NCBI RefSeq assembly: GCF_022867805.1
Contig: NZ_JALIFO010000011.1
Span: 1 to 64,000, forward strand
From: Cuneatibacter sp. NSJ-177
GTDB taxonomy: Bacteria > Bacillota > Clostridia > Lachnospirales > Lachnospiraceae
DNA length: 64,000 nt
Direction: 5' to 3'
In this document: positions 43,400 through 51,720 of the stretch, one piece after another
Numbering within the stretch: position 1 is the stretch's first letter
Layout: each line of letters begins with the position of its first letter
Notes under the pieces: model-generated
Told to the model about the DNA's origin: nothing
The model's database searches: none
The model's input: the letters and a program-made list of their open reading frames with translations, nothing else
Translations under genes and position numbers: made by a program

Positions 43400-44457
43400 A
43401 CGTCGTTGACCTTTTAAAAAAAGCCGCCGCCGAAGGCGCATCCGATGTTTTCCTGATTGCCGGGCTTCCGGTCACCTGCCGGATTAATGGCCTTTTAATC
43501 CAGGAAAACGAAGAAAAGCTTCTTCCGAAAGACACGGAAGAGCTGATCACTCAAATCTATCAATTGGCGGAAAACCGATCCATTGAACCCTTACAGAAAG
43601 GGGGAGACGATGATTTTTCCCTAGCCATCTCCGGGGTATCCCGTTTCCGGGTCAATGCCTATAAACAGCGGGGAACGCTGGCCGCTGTGATCCGGGTCAT
43701 CACGTTCCACCTTCCAAAGCCGGAGGATCTCGCCATCCCGGACGCCGTTATCCGTCTGGGAGCCATCACCCGCGGTCTGGTTTTGGTCACAGGCCCGGCC
43801 GGAAGCGGAAAATCCACGACGCAGGCCTGCATGGTGGATGCGATCAACGCCAAGGAAGAAAAGCATATCATCACCTTGGAGGATCCGCTGGAATACCTGC
43901 ATTCCCATAAAAGAAGCATTGTCAGCCAGAGGGAAATCCGGCTGGATACCCAGAGCTACGTGGCGGCGCTGCGGGCCGCTCTCCGTCAAAGCCCGGACGT
44001 GATTTTGCTTGGCGAAATGCGGGATGCAGAGACCACTTCCGTCGCCATGACCGCAGCGGAGACCGGTCATCTGATTATCTCCACCATGCACACCATCGGC
44101 GCTGCCAATACCATTGACCGGATCATCGATATTTTCCCTCCGAGCCAGCAGTCCCAGATCACCGTGCAGCTCTCCATGAGCCTGATGGCAGTGGTGTCGC
44201 AGCAATTAGTCCCTTCGGTGGACGGCCGGCGGCTTCCTGTGTTTGAAATTATGACCGTAACGCCCGCCATCCGAAATATGATCCGGGAGAATAAAGTTCA
44301 TCAGATCAGCGGCATCCTGTACTCTTCCACCTCGGAAGAAATGAGATCCATGGACGCCAGCCTCCTCAGCCTTTTTCAGTCCGGCCGGATCACAAAGGAT
44401 ACGGCCCTGACCTACGCCACCAATCCGGATATGCTGGGGCGCAGGCTAGGAAACTAA
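43396..44457 (+). CDS. PilT-type secretion ATPase
   Basis: A 353-residue hexameric AAA+-like ATPase, the same length as PilT retraction ATPases. N-terminal PAS-like domain with ASDVFLIAGLPVTCRINGLL (the PilT start). Walker A GPAGSGKST at 133-141, Asp box TLEDPLEYLHS, Walker B VILLGEMRD at 202-210, and the PilT His box GHLIISTMHT at 224-233. The C-terminal part includes QLVPSVDGRRLPVFEIM. The AIRNLIRE motif of PilT is present as AIRNMIRE, which is usually tied to retraction. It is the only pilus ATPase in the operon: no PilB/GspE is encoded nearby. Confidence 0.93.
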   Translation: MNVVDLLKKAAAEGASDVFLIAGLPVTCRINGLLIQENEEKLLPKDTEELITQIYQLAENRSIEPLQKGGDDDFSLAISGVSRFRVNAYKQRGTLAAVIRVITFHLPKPEDLAIPDAVIRLGAITRGLVLVTGPAGSGKSTTQACMVDAINAKEEKHIITLEDPLEYLHSHKRSIVSQREIRLDTQSYVAALRAALRQSPDVILLGEMRDAETTSVAMTAAETGHLIISTMHTIGAANTIDRIIDIFPPSQQSQITVQLSMSLMAVVSQQLVPSVDGRRLPVFEIMTVTPAIRNMIRENKVHQISGILYSSTSEEMRSMDASLLSLFQSGRITKDTALTYATNPDMLGRRLGN

Positions 44458-44498
44458 AAACCAGATTCCTGCGGCGGTCCCGGCCGCTGTATCATAAC

Positions 44499-44555
44499 AA
44501 AAAACCCGGAAGACATGGATTGCCTGCGGCGGCGTTCCACTTTTTCCGGGTTTTT
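44499..44555. terminator. Bidirectional terminator after the pilus-like operon
   Basis: AAAAACCCGGAA and TTCCGGGTTTTT are separated by 32 bases, giving an A-run before and a U-run after the stem on both strands. It separates the plus-strand pilus operon from the minus-strand CDF gene. Confidence 0.8.
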
Positions 44556-44568
44556 CGTTCTCTCCCTA

Positions 44569-45465
44569 TTATCTGGGGTTCACATGCACCATGCAGTGCT
44601 TCACCATCTCAAATTCATCCTCAATCGCAGCGTGCACAGTCTCCGCGATCTCATGTCCCTCCCGCAGAGACAGATCGCCGTCCGCTGCAATCTCCACATC
44701 CACGTAGTATTTCGACCCGAAGATCCGGGTCTTCAAGGAATCAATCCCCAACACGCCCTGCTGTGCCTTGATCACATCCCGCATCCTGGCCTCGCTTTCC
44801 GGGCTGCACGACTTATCGACCAACTTATCGACGGCCCCGTGAAATACATCCACCGCCACTTTCAGGATAAAGACGCAGATCACCACACTGGCCACGGAAT
44901 CCATGACCGGGTAGCCCATCCGCGCCCCAGCGATTCCGACCAAAGCGCCGACCGATGACAGCGCATCAGAGCGGTGATGCCAGGCATCGGCCATCAATGC
45001 GTCGGAATGAATCTTTTTCGCCGCCATCCGAGTATACCAATACATCCACTCTTTCACCACAATGGACACGATGGCGGCGGCAAGCGCCAGAACACCGGGG
45101 ATCGCCAGGTTGCTGTATTCGCCGCCTAAGATGGTGGAAAGCCCGCGGTATCCGATTCCGGCGCCGGTCACAAGAAGTGCGGCGGCGAGCAGGATCGCGG
45201 CCACGCATTCCAGCCGGTCGTGGCCGTAAGGATGTTCTTCATCCGCCTTTTTTCGGGACATTCGAAAGCCTAGGATCACAATAATCGTGCTGAAAACGTC
45301 GGATGCCGAGTGAACCGCATCCGAGACCATGGCCCCGGAATTTGCGAGAATCCCAGCGAGAAGTTTCCCGGCGGACAAAATCAGGTTGCCGATGATACTC
45401 ACCATCGACACCCGCATCGCCAACTTCATTTCCAGGGAATCCCCCTGTTTTCTCTTTTTATTCAT
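44569..45465 (-). CDS. Cation diffusion facilitator (CDF) transporter
   Basis: A 298-residue metal efflux antiporter. Six membrane segments. The transport site motifs are AMVSDAVHSASDVFS (Asp and His of segment 2, HxxxD type) and DAWHHRSDALSS in segment 5. HPYGHDRLE is the loop signature. The cytosolic C-terminal domain ends HCMVHVNP. HD/HD-type motifs suggest Zn, Fe or Mn. I choose the ATG at 45465, ten bases after AAGGGGG; an ATG at 45474 abuts the ribosome site. A second, less similar CDF gene lies at 58999-60183. Confidence 0.92.
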   Translation of the reverse strand: MNKKRKQGDSLEMKLAMRVSMVSIIGNLILSAGKLLAGILANSGAMVSDAVHSASDVFSTIIVILGFRMSRKKADEEHPYGHDRLECVAAILLAAALLVTGAGIGYRGLSTILGGEYSNLAIPGVLALAAAIVSIVVKEWMYWYTRMAAKKIHSDALMADAWHHRSDALSSVGALVGIAGARMGYPVMDSVASVVICVFILKVAVDVFHGAVDKLVDKSCSPESEARMRDVIKAQQGVLGIDSLKTRIFGSKYYVDVEIAADGDLSLREGHEIAETVHAAIEDEFEMVKHCMVHVNPR

Positions 45466-45549
45466 CACAAACATTCCCCCTTAAACAGGATATCGCCGTT
45501 CCCCCCCGGACGTTCCTATTTTGATGATTGAAGCAAAGAGATTCCTTTT

Positions 45550-45578
45550 ATCCTAGTCTCAGACCGTGCTATTGTCAA
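45550..45578 (-). promoter_or_regulatory. Promoter of the CDF gene
   Basis: TTGACA (45573-45578), 17-bp spacer, TAGGAT (45550-45555). The leader to the ATG is about 80 bases; I do not recognise a metal riboswitch in it. Confidence 0.6.
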
Positions 45579-45614
45579 TCCCAAGTTCCTGCGCATTCTC
45601 TTCGGAAAAGCAAA

Positions 45615-45643
45615 ATCCCCGGACTCTTTTCAGGGCCGGGGAT
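45615..45643 (-). terminator. Terminator overlapping the metallophosphoesterase stop codon
   Basis: Minus strand ATCCCCGG, 13-base loop, CCGGGGAT, then TTTGCTTTTC. The loop contains the gene's TGA, so the last codons form the left arm of the stem. Confidence 0.8.
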
Positions 45644-46226
45644 ACTCGATCCATTGTTTCTCATAAGCGTTGATAATCTTGGTGCTATGGTAACAGAACT
45701 CTCTGGGATGCGTTCCATAGGAAGGATGCACATGTCCGTGCACAAAATAAGCGGGCCGGTACGTATCCAACAGGTACCGGAATCCCTGAAAGCCTTGATG
45801 CGGCAGATCCTTGCCATCGAAAAGGCCTTGAGCCGGCGCGTGGGCCAGCAGGATGTCGATTCCCCCGTTCCGCTTCAGCGAAAGCCAAAGCTTCCGGATC
45901 CGGCGGTTCATCTCCGTCTGGGTATACTGGTGGATTCCCGGCTTATACCGCATGGAACCTCCCAGACCGAGGATCCGTATACCCTGGTGGACATAGATGG
46001 TATCTTCCACACAGATACACCCCTCCGGAGGCGTTTGGTCATAGCAGTCGTCGTGATTTCCATGGACATAGAGAACCGGACATTTCACAAAAGTAGCGAG
46101 AAAGGAAAGGTATTGGGGAGCCAAATCCCCGCAGGACAAAACCAGATCCACCCCGTCTAGCAGATTTCGATCCAGATATTCCCACAGGACAGGCGCTTCC
46201 TTATCAGCAATCGTCAAAATCTTCAC
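45630..46226 (-). CDS. Metallophosphoesterase
   Basis: 198 residues of the calcineurin-like phosphoesterase fold. Metal ligands by motif: VLSCGDLAP (GDxx), YVHGNHDD (GNHD), LLAHAPAQG (His) and FVHGHVHPSY (GHxH). The usual opening DxH is replaced by TIADKEAP, so the first His is absent. It starts with GTG overlapping the stop of the upstream ParB-BMP fusion (GTGA), and its terminator overlaps its stop codon. It is the last gene of a three-gene operon. Substrate unknown; a nucleotide or phosphodiester is typical of the family. Confidence 0.85.
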   Translation of the reverse strand: MKILTIADKEAPVLWEYLDRNLLDGVDLVLSCGDLAPQYLSFLATFVKCPVLYVHGNHDDCYDQTPPEGCICVEDTIYVHQGIRILGLGGSMRYKPGIHQYTQTEMNRRIRKLWLSLKRNGGIDILLAHAPAQGLFDGKDLPHQGFQGFRYLLDTYRPAYFVHGHVHPSYGTHPREFCYHSTKIINAYEKQWIEYPRP

Positions 46227-48154
46227 TGTGCGGGCCCTTTCTTCCCCGGCCCGACTCCCTGAATCCGTACCACCTCCTTCGCCTCATCCTGAAGCTCATC
46301 CAAGGTTGGAATCGTTCCGACTACGTGTTCTTCCAGCCAATCCATGGTGATAATTTCCTCCGGAGTCATCCTCTCGTCATCCGCCTTCTTTTTCTCTCCT
46401 CCCTGGGCGTAAAGAGGGCCGGTAAAGGGATGAAATTTTCCGGAGCAGATCAGATTCCGGAAAATCTGCACCAGCTGTTTTGTCTCCCTCGGCAGATTCT
46501 GAGAGCAAATCAAATCGATGACGCCGGCAGACATCCCCCACCAGTAATTCAACGCTTTCGGCTCCCGGTGGCTCTCCTCGTTTTTCCAGACTCCGCTCAT
46601 GATATTCCGAAGAATCGTCTCGTAGAGCTTCCCCCAGTGCCAAACCGGCATCGCCATGTTTTTCGGTTCCCCGCCGGCGCTCTGGTACAGGCCGAACCGG
46701 CGGGACGCGCCGCCGGACGGCAAGATATCCCGGTCGGAGATAAAGGAAATATCCGGCCGCTTCGCCAGCTCCTCCGCTCCGGCCCCTTTGCGTTTCGACC
46801 ATTCCAGATAAATCTTCACCTGGGGGTTTACGGTTCTTGCCCCCAGCGCGAAAGCGTTGATATTGGCCAGCATCCCGTAGATCGGATAGTCGGCGATATA
46901 GCCGATCTCGCTGGTTCCCCTGGCCAGGCATCCGGCGATCAGGCCGGTCAGAAATTTTGCCTCATACATGCGGGCATAATAGGTTCGAAGATATGGATGG
47001 GGCGTAAAGACCGAACAGTTCAGAACCTTCATCTTTGGGTACTCCACCGCTGCTTTCAGACTGGACATCAGCAGGGTCGGCGAAGTCGTAAAGACAATAT
47101 CGCTTCCCCGCTCCGCAGCCCGGATCAGCTCCTGCCCGGCATTTTCCCCTTCTTTCACATCGTTCACCGAGACAACGTCGATCTGCCCTGGGAAAACCTG
47201 CTCCAGATGGCGGCGTCCCAGATCATGGCCGTAGGTCCAGCCGGAGGAGGCGGGAGATTTTACATGAAGGAATGTGATCTTCCAAACCTTTGGGGCTTCC
47301 GAGAGAATCCTGGTCAAAATCCCGCGGGAAGTGTCCGGATTCGGATTCATGGAGAGCGCCACGGCCGTCCTGCGCTCCAGGGCCAGCAGCTCTTTCCATA
47401 TCTTGGACAAGTCATTGCGCATCTCGGCTTCGGTCTGCTCCTTTGCTTCTTCATAGCCAAAAAGCTCCAGATAAACCAGCAGGGCGTCGCCAGCGGTAAT
47501 CGCCAGTTCTCCTCCATCCTTGGCTTCATAGGCGCGGCGGAACCGAACATAGACCGAGTGAAATTCCTTTTTCTCCTCCGCGCTCCAAAGTTCTCCCGGC
47601 TGTTTTCCCACAGCCTCCAGCAGCCGGACAAAACTCCCTTCCCGGCTGAACCACAGATAATTGATCTCGGTATCCTCGTAGAAATCCATGAATTCGTAAT
47701 AAATCTTATTTTCCAAAGATTCCCCCCGCTGGGGGATCAACCGTACCACCCGCGCGGGAATCGAGACACCATCCAGGTATTTCAGCACGCTGACTCGCTT
47801 GTTTCCCTCCAGCACATAGAACCGGTTCATGAACTCGTAAGCGATGATCGGGTCCCGCAGCCCTTCCTTTTGCAGAGAATCGCAGAGGAGCCCCCATTTA
47901 TAGCAAAACTCGGAGGAAGCCGACATCAGCGGCATAAAATTGTGGGCAAAGGACCACTGCCGGCTCTTTGTCTTCGTTCCCACAATCAGCTCCAAGGGAA
48001 CCTCCACCAGTCCCAGGCTGGTCTCCCCGACGATTTTTGTGTAGGACAGGATTTCATCCAGCACCTGGAGATAGGGGTAGTCTCCCCGCGCCACCGCCTG
48101 GCGATAGCCTTTCTCTCCCAGCTTTAACGCTTTCTCATAGTCCTGATAGCCCAT
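46223..48154 (-). CDS. ParB-like domain fused to a BMP (PnrA-like) substrate-binding domain
   Basis: 643 residues. The N-terminal 90 residues are helical (YEKALKLGEKGYRQAVARGD). About 90-170 matches a ParB/sulfiredoxin-like domain (DPIIAYEFMNRFYVLEGNKR then VSVLKYL, echoing the P-I-x-V..Y.I.DGHRR pattern). A helical linker follows. About 285-570 resembles BMP-family nucleoside-binding proteins (KVWKITFLHVKSP, GSDIVFTTSPTLL, KFLTGLIAGCLARGTSEIGY, NAFALGARTVNPQVKIYLEW). There is no signal peptide or lipobox, so unlike ordinary BMP receptors it should be cytosolic. I infer an intracellular purine nucleoside sensor linked to a ParB-like module. Co-transcribed with an AAA ATPase (16 bases upstream) and a metallophosphoesterase (4-base overlap). 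Confidence 0.75.
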   Translation of the reverse strand: MGYQDYEKALKLGEKGYRQAVARGDYPYLQVLDEILSYTKIVGETSLGLVEVPLELIVGTKTKSRQWSFAHNFMPLMSASSEFCYKWGLLCDSLQKEGLRDPIIAYEFMNRFYVLEGNKRVSVLKYLDGVSIPARVVRLIPQRGESLENKIYYEFMDFYEDTEINYLWFSREGSFVRLLEAVGKQPGELWSAEEKKEFHSVYVRFRRAYEAKDGGELAITAGDALLVYLELFGYEEAKEQTEAEMRNDLSKIWKELLALERRTAVALSMNPNPDTSRGILTRILSEAPKVWKITFLHVKSPASSGWTYGHDLGRRHLEQVFPGQIDVVSVNDVKEGENAGQELIRAAERGSDIVFTTSPTLLMSSLKAAVEYPKMKVLNCSVFTPHPYLRTYYARMYEAKFLTGLIAGCLARGTSEIGYIADYPIYGMLANINAFALGARTVNPQVKIYLEWSKRKGAGAEELAKRPDISFISDRDILPSGGASRRFGLYQSAGGEPKNMAMPVWHWGKLYETILRNIMSGVWKNEESHREPKALNYWWGMSAGVIDLICSQNLPRETKQLVQIFRNLICSGKFHPFTGPLYAQGGEKKKADDERMTPEEIITMDWLEEHVVGTIPTLDELQDEAKEVVRIQGVGPGKKGPAQ

Positions 48155-48169
48155 GGCCGCCTCCTTTTA

Positions 48170-48985
48170 TCATGGTTTCGTTCCGTCGAATTCCTTTCTG
48201 TGCGTTTGGAAAAAATCGTAAAAATAACGGATATTCTCCAACTGGGTCCAGGGGCAAGTCACCAGTCCCGGACGGTCCAGATTATAAATCTTTGCTGTCA
48301 GCGTGCCCAAAAGAAACGGCGAGTGGCTCGCTATGATAAACTGGCAATCCAGCAGCCGTGCCATCTGATTGATGGTCTCGGCCAGCTTTACCTGATTGGC
48401 CGGTGAGAGGGATGTCTCCGGCTCGTCCAAAAGAAACAGAGCGTCCGGGCAGAGAAAATCGTCGAATAAACGCATCGCTGTCTCACCGTTGGAATACTTT
48501 TCCTGTGCAAAGGCCAAAATCTCCATGCGCTCCATCCATTCCAGGGAACCTTTTTTCAACGTCTTCTTTCCGGCTTTTTCCTGGAGTTTCTGCTGGTATT
48601 CCAATTCCTCTTCCAGCACCGCTTCCCGCTCTACCTTTTTTACCTCATAGAGGATGTCTTCACTTTTGATATAGCGGCTTCTCTTCGGCGGGGCGGAAAT
48701 GGGATTTCCATACTCATCTTCCCCAAATCCCAGGACGCATTCTCTTTGATATTTCTCAAAATAAGATTGGCAGTAAAAGGTCATCTGCTCGGATCCCTGA
48801 ATCCCCAGTAAATTTGCCAGGAGATTCAGCACAGTGGACTTCCCGGACCCGTTATTTCCGTATAACAGGGTGACCGGCTCAAAAATCATCTGCTCTCCCC
48901 GGCGGCTGCCAAACACATTGTAGGGGTACAAGTTGGGATTCCTGCGGCCTTCGCCGGAAAGCCGTAAACTTCTTACATAAATCAT
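48170..48985 (-). CDS. AAA-type ATPase (RecF/ABC-like), unknown function
   Basis: 271 residues: Walker A YGNNGSGKST (about 42-51), an inserted region rich in Lys/Glu (about 100-155), signature-like YSNGETAMRL, Walker B ALFLLDEPETSLSP, and H-loop IIASHSPFLL. This is the stand-alone predicted ATP-binding family (AAA_21-like). Such genes are common in defence and housekeeping operons alike. It is first in the operon with the ParB-BMP fusion and a metallophosphoesterase. It has no nuclease domain of its own. Confidence 0.82.
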   Translation of the reverse strand: MIYVRSLRLSGEGRRNPNLYPYNVFGSRRGEQMIFEPVTLLYGNNGSGKSTVLNLLANLLGIQGSEQMTFYCQSYFEKYQRECVLGFGEDEYGNPISAPPKRSRYIKSEDILYEVKKVEREAVLEEELEYQQKLQEKAGKKTLKKGSLEWMERMEILAFAQEKYSNGETAMRLFDDFLCPDALFLLDEPETSLSPANQVKLAETINQMARLLDCQFIIASHSPFLLGTLTAKIYNLDRPGLVTCPWTQLENIRYFYDFFQTHRKEFDGTKP

Positions 48986-49038
48986 AGGATTCCTTTTTTC
49001 TATTTTGGTTAAAATGGGGCGGTTTTATGTCTGGCGCC

Positions 49039-49068
49039 ATTATATCATACAAATCCCATCCTTGGACA
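49039..49068 (-). promoter_or_regulatory. Promoter of the ATPase / ParB-BMP / phosphoesterase operon
   Basis: Extended -10 TGATATAAT with TATAAT at 49039-49044, and a weak -35 TGTCCA 18 bp upstream. Confidence 0.5.
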
Positions 49069-49136
49069 GGTATTTTTTTGGACGAGGGTCTGGTTAACAT
49101 GCTTTTTGGGGGTGGTTTCCGGCGGAAATAAAATTT

Positions 49137-49168
49137 AGGCGGAGCTTCTTTGTCTCGAAGCTCCGCCT
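49137..49168 (-). terminator. Terminator of the MMPL operon
   Basis: Minus strand AGGCGGAGCTTC, 8-base loop, GAAGCTCCGCCT, then AAATTTTATTT: a 12-bp perfect stem, 45 bases after the stop of the heptad-repeat protein. Confidence 0.8.
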
Positions 49169-49213
49169 GAATTCTATTGCCGCTATTTTACTGATTCCCT
49201 TCTGTCCGGGAAT

Positions 49214-51634
49214 TTAATCTTCCTTCTCGATGCCTGCAGTCTCAATGATGAACTTCACGCTGCCGTTCATGCCGTCGGCCAGGCCGCCGAAGGACTGATA
49301 CGATTTATCTGCATCCACCACGGCCTTCACACGGTCCAGCGTCTCCTGGAAATCGGTGTCAAAGGTATCCGTCAGCTTGTGGATTCCCTCCTCGTCAAAT
49401 TCCTTAGCTCCGTCCGCCAGTTTCTGCGCGCCTTCCGCCAGGGTGGCGATGCCGTCGGACAGCTGGGATCCTCCGCTCACCAGCTGGGTCATGCCGCGTA
49501 CCAGGCTGGCCGCGCCGTCGGCCAACTGACCGATGCCGCTGGAGAGGGTCTTCCCACCTCCCAAAAGTTCTTCACTGCCGGAGAGCAGCTGATCACTTCC
49601 GGAGAGTACCTGATCGGCTCCGCTCCGAAGCTCTTCGCTCTTTCCGGACAATTCCGAAAGGCCGGCCGACACGGCTTTTGTACCATCCTTCAGATCCCCA
49701 ACGCCCTTCAGCAGTTCCGGCATAATATCTTTTAACGTCTGCGCCAAGGTCGCGCTTCCGGTTGCCAGGGCATCCGCCCCCTGGTTCAGTTCCTTATCAT
49801 GGCCGGTTAATTCCGCCGCCCCATCGGCCAGCGCCTGGATGCTTCCTGCGGCTGTCTGCAAGGTCGCCGCAAATGCCTGAGGGTCATTGGTGATGACGGC
49901 TACGCCGTCTTTCAGCCCCTGGGCCGCACTCTTCAAATCCGCAGCGTTCTGCGTAAAGGTGTTTCCGTCCAGATCCGGAATTTGAAGGCCGTCAATTTTC
50001 TCGGAAATCTGCTGTCCTCCGGCAGACATCACACTGCCCACATCACCTGACACACCGGATGCAATGGCATCGATCTGATCTTCCGAAATATTGACGCCTG
50101 ATGCCGCCAGCTGTTCCAGACGGGCTCTCACCGACGACTCCGCCGTGCCCTCAACTGTGGAACTTAAGGATCCATAACTTGCCTTAATCTCGTCCGCTGC
50201 GCTGGTCAGCTGCGTTCTGATCTGATCGATCGCCCCGTTCATGGTCTGCAAAACCTGATCCAGATTTTCTGCGATCAACCCAGCGTTCTCCGCGATCTGA
50301 AGAGCTCCCGCCGGTACTCCGGCCAGCGCCCCGATCAGGGAGCCTGCGCTGCCGTTCAACTGATTCAGGCCGCCGGCAATGGTTTCCGCATTTTCCGTGT
50401 AGGACTTTAATCCGGTTTTCAGCTCCCCGGCTCCTTTCACCAAAGAGCCAAGGCCCTTCATCAGTTCCCCGTCGGAGGCCGCCATGGCCTGTAAATTCGA
50501 GAGCAGCTCACCTGCGCCGTCATCCACCTGCTTTGCGCCGGCTGCCAGTTGGTCCACGCCGCCGGTGTAGGCATCCGCGCCCGCTTTCAGCTTGGCTGCC
50601 CCGGAATTCAACTCACTCAGTCCTCCTGCCAGCGCTTCCATTCCTTCGATCAGATCCGACTTTTTATCGTCCATCAGATCAATTCCATCTTTCAAGTCCC
50701 CGGCTCCGTCCGAAGCGCTGTCCAGACCGTCCGTGAAGGTCCCAAAGGCTTCCAGCAGGTCCTGAGCGCCCTCCGAAAGTTCGCCGCTGCCGTCCACCAA
50801 TTCGGTGGAGGCATCTTTTAACTTATCCAAGTCTTCTTTCAGGCTGTCAAAATCTTCGTTCTCATCGATCCCCAATTCGCTCAAGGTGCCGGTGGTCGCA
50901 ACCGTAGCGGTCAGCGCCAGCGTGAAATCCTCCACGTCGGCCGTGATCTCCACATAATCCGGAATCTCCACGTCGGAGAGCGCTTCTACCTTGGAGAGCT
51001 CCAAACTTTCTGAAAGTCCCGGAAACGCCACGCCGACCACGATATTATTCTTGCCGTCAGAAATCAGCTTTCCGTTTTCCACCGCTACGTTGGTGAAGTT
51101 GTCGGTGGACAGGATCATGCCGGTTATCATGCAAAACGGCGTGCATACCGTATGGGCCTTGCCGTCTACGACCACGGTCTGCTCCGTGTGGTTCGCGTAG
51201 TCGATCCGGATCTTCACCTTTCCGCTCTTTCCGGCCAGCTCCTCCGGAGAGATTTCCCTGCCGTCCAGCGTGTAGGTAAATTTCATGGAAACCGGCAGGG
51301 AGGCGTTGGTCTCCCCTTGGTAATAGATGTCATTACCGCCTGCCTGCCAGGTCAGGGTGCCGCCTGCCCCGGTTTCAAAGGTCTCATCGCCCTTGACATT
51401 TTCAATGTTGCTCAGGCTGCTCTGATCGGTGATCGTCGCGCCCTTTCCTGTATTTTTCAGCCACTCGCTGACCGTAATCTTATCCACGGATCCATCCGCG
51501 TTGGCGTTGACATAGACGGTCTCGTCTTTCTCCGCATTGAGTTCCGCCGCAAACACCGTGGAAGCGGTCATCGAGACGCCCAGAACGATTGCCATCAAGG
51601 ATGCAGCCACCCGCCGCCAAGCTCTATTTTTCAT
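49214..51634 (-). CDS. Exported heptad-repeat protein, partner of the MMPL exporter
   Basis: 806 residues. Signal peptide (SLMAIVLGVSMTASTVFA), then a beta-rich N-terminal domain (about 30-260). From about 270 to 770 there is a very long run of x-x-x-Leu-x-x-Gly heptads (LSDGIATLAEGAQKLADGAK, LKDGTKAVSAGLSELSGKSE), predicted to form an extended coiled rod, as in the extracellular parts of YhgE/Pip-like proteins. No membrane segment at the C-terminus, which distinguishes it from full YhgE/Pip. It is encoded 86 bases downstream of the MMPL transporter gene and is probably an extracytoplasmic extension of that exporter. Confidence 0.8.
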   Translation of the reverse strand: MKNRAWRRVAASLMAIVLGVSMTASTVFAAELNAEKDETVYVNANADGSVDKITVSEWLKNTGKGATITDQSSLSNIENVKGDETFETGAGGTLTWQAGGNDIYYQGETNASLPVSMKFTYTLDGREISPEELAGKSGKVKIRIDYANHTEQTVVVDGKAHTVCTPFCMITGMILSTDNFTNVAVENGKLISDGKNNIVVGVAFPGLSESLELSKVEALSDVEIPDYVEITADVEDFTLALTATVATTGTLSELGIDENEDFDSLKEDLDKLKDASTELVDGSGELSEGAQDLLEAFGTFTDGLDSASDGAGDLKDGIDLMDDKKSDLIEGMEALAGGLSELNSGAAKLKAGADAYTGGVDQLAAGAKQVDDGAGELLSNLQAMAASDGELMKGLGSLVKGAGELKTGLKSYTENAETIAGGLNQLNGSAGSLIGALAGVPAGALQIAENAGLIAENLDQVLQTMNGAIDQIRTQLTSAADEIKASYGSLSSTVEGTAESSVRARLEQLAASGVNISEDQIDAIASGVSGDVGSVMSAGGQQISEKIDGLQIPDLDGNTFTQNAADLKSAAQGLKDGVAVITNDPQAFAATLQTAAGSIQALADGAAELTGHDKELNQGADALATGSATLAQTLKDIMPELLKGVGDLKDGTKAVSAGLSELSGKSEELRSGADQVLSGSDQLLSGSEELLGGGKTLSSGIGQLADGAASLVRGMTQLVSGGSQLSDGIATLAEGAQKLADGAKEFDEEGIHKLTDTFDTDFQETLDRVKAVVDADKSYQSFGGLADGMNGSVKFIIETAGIEKED

Positions 51635-51720
51635 TATTCATTCCTCCTGAAATCGCTTCTTACATTTTACTGTCCATACACTGCCGGTCTCCGATTCCGG
51701 CCAGCCCCCGGTTCAAAGGC

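Noticed and set aside
48170-48985. Defence-type ATPase paired with a nuclease (Septu/Gabija-like)
   Set aside because: No HNH, UvrD or TOPRIM partner is next to it; the neighbours are a BMP fusion and a phosphoesterase.
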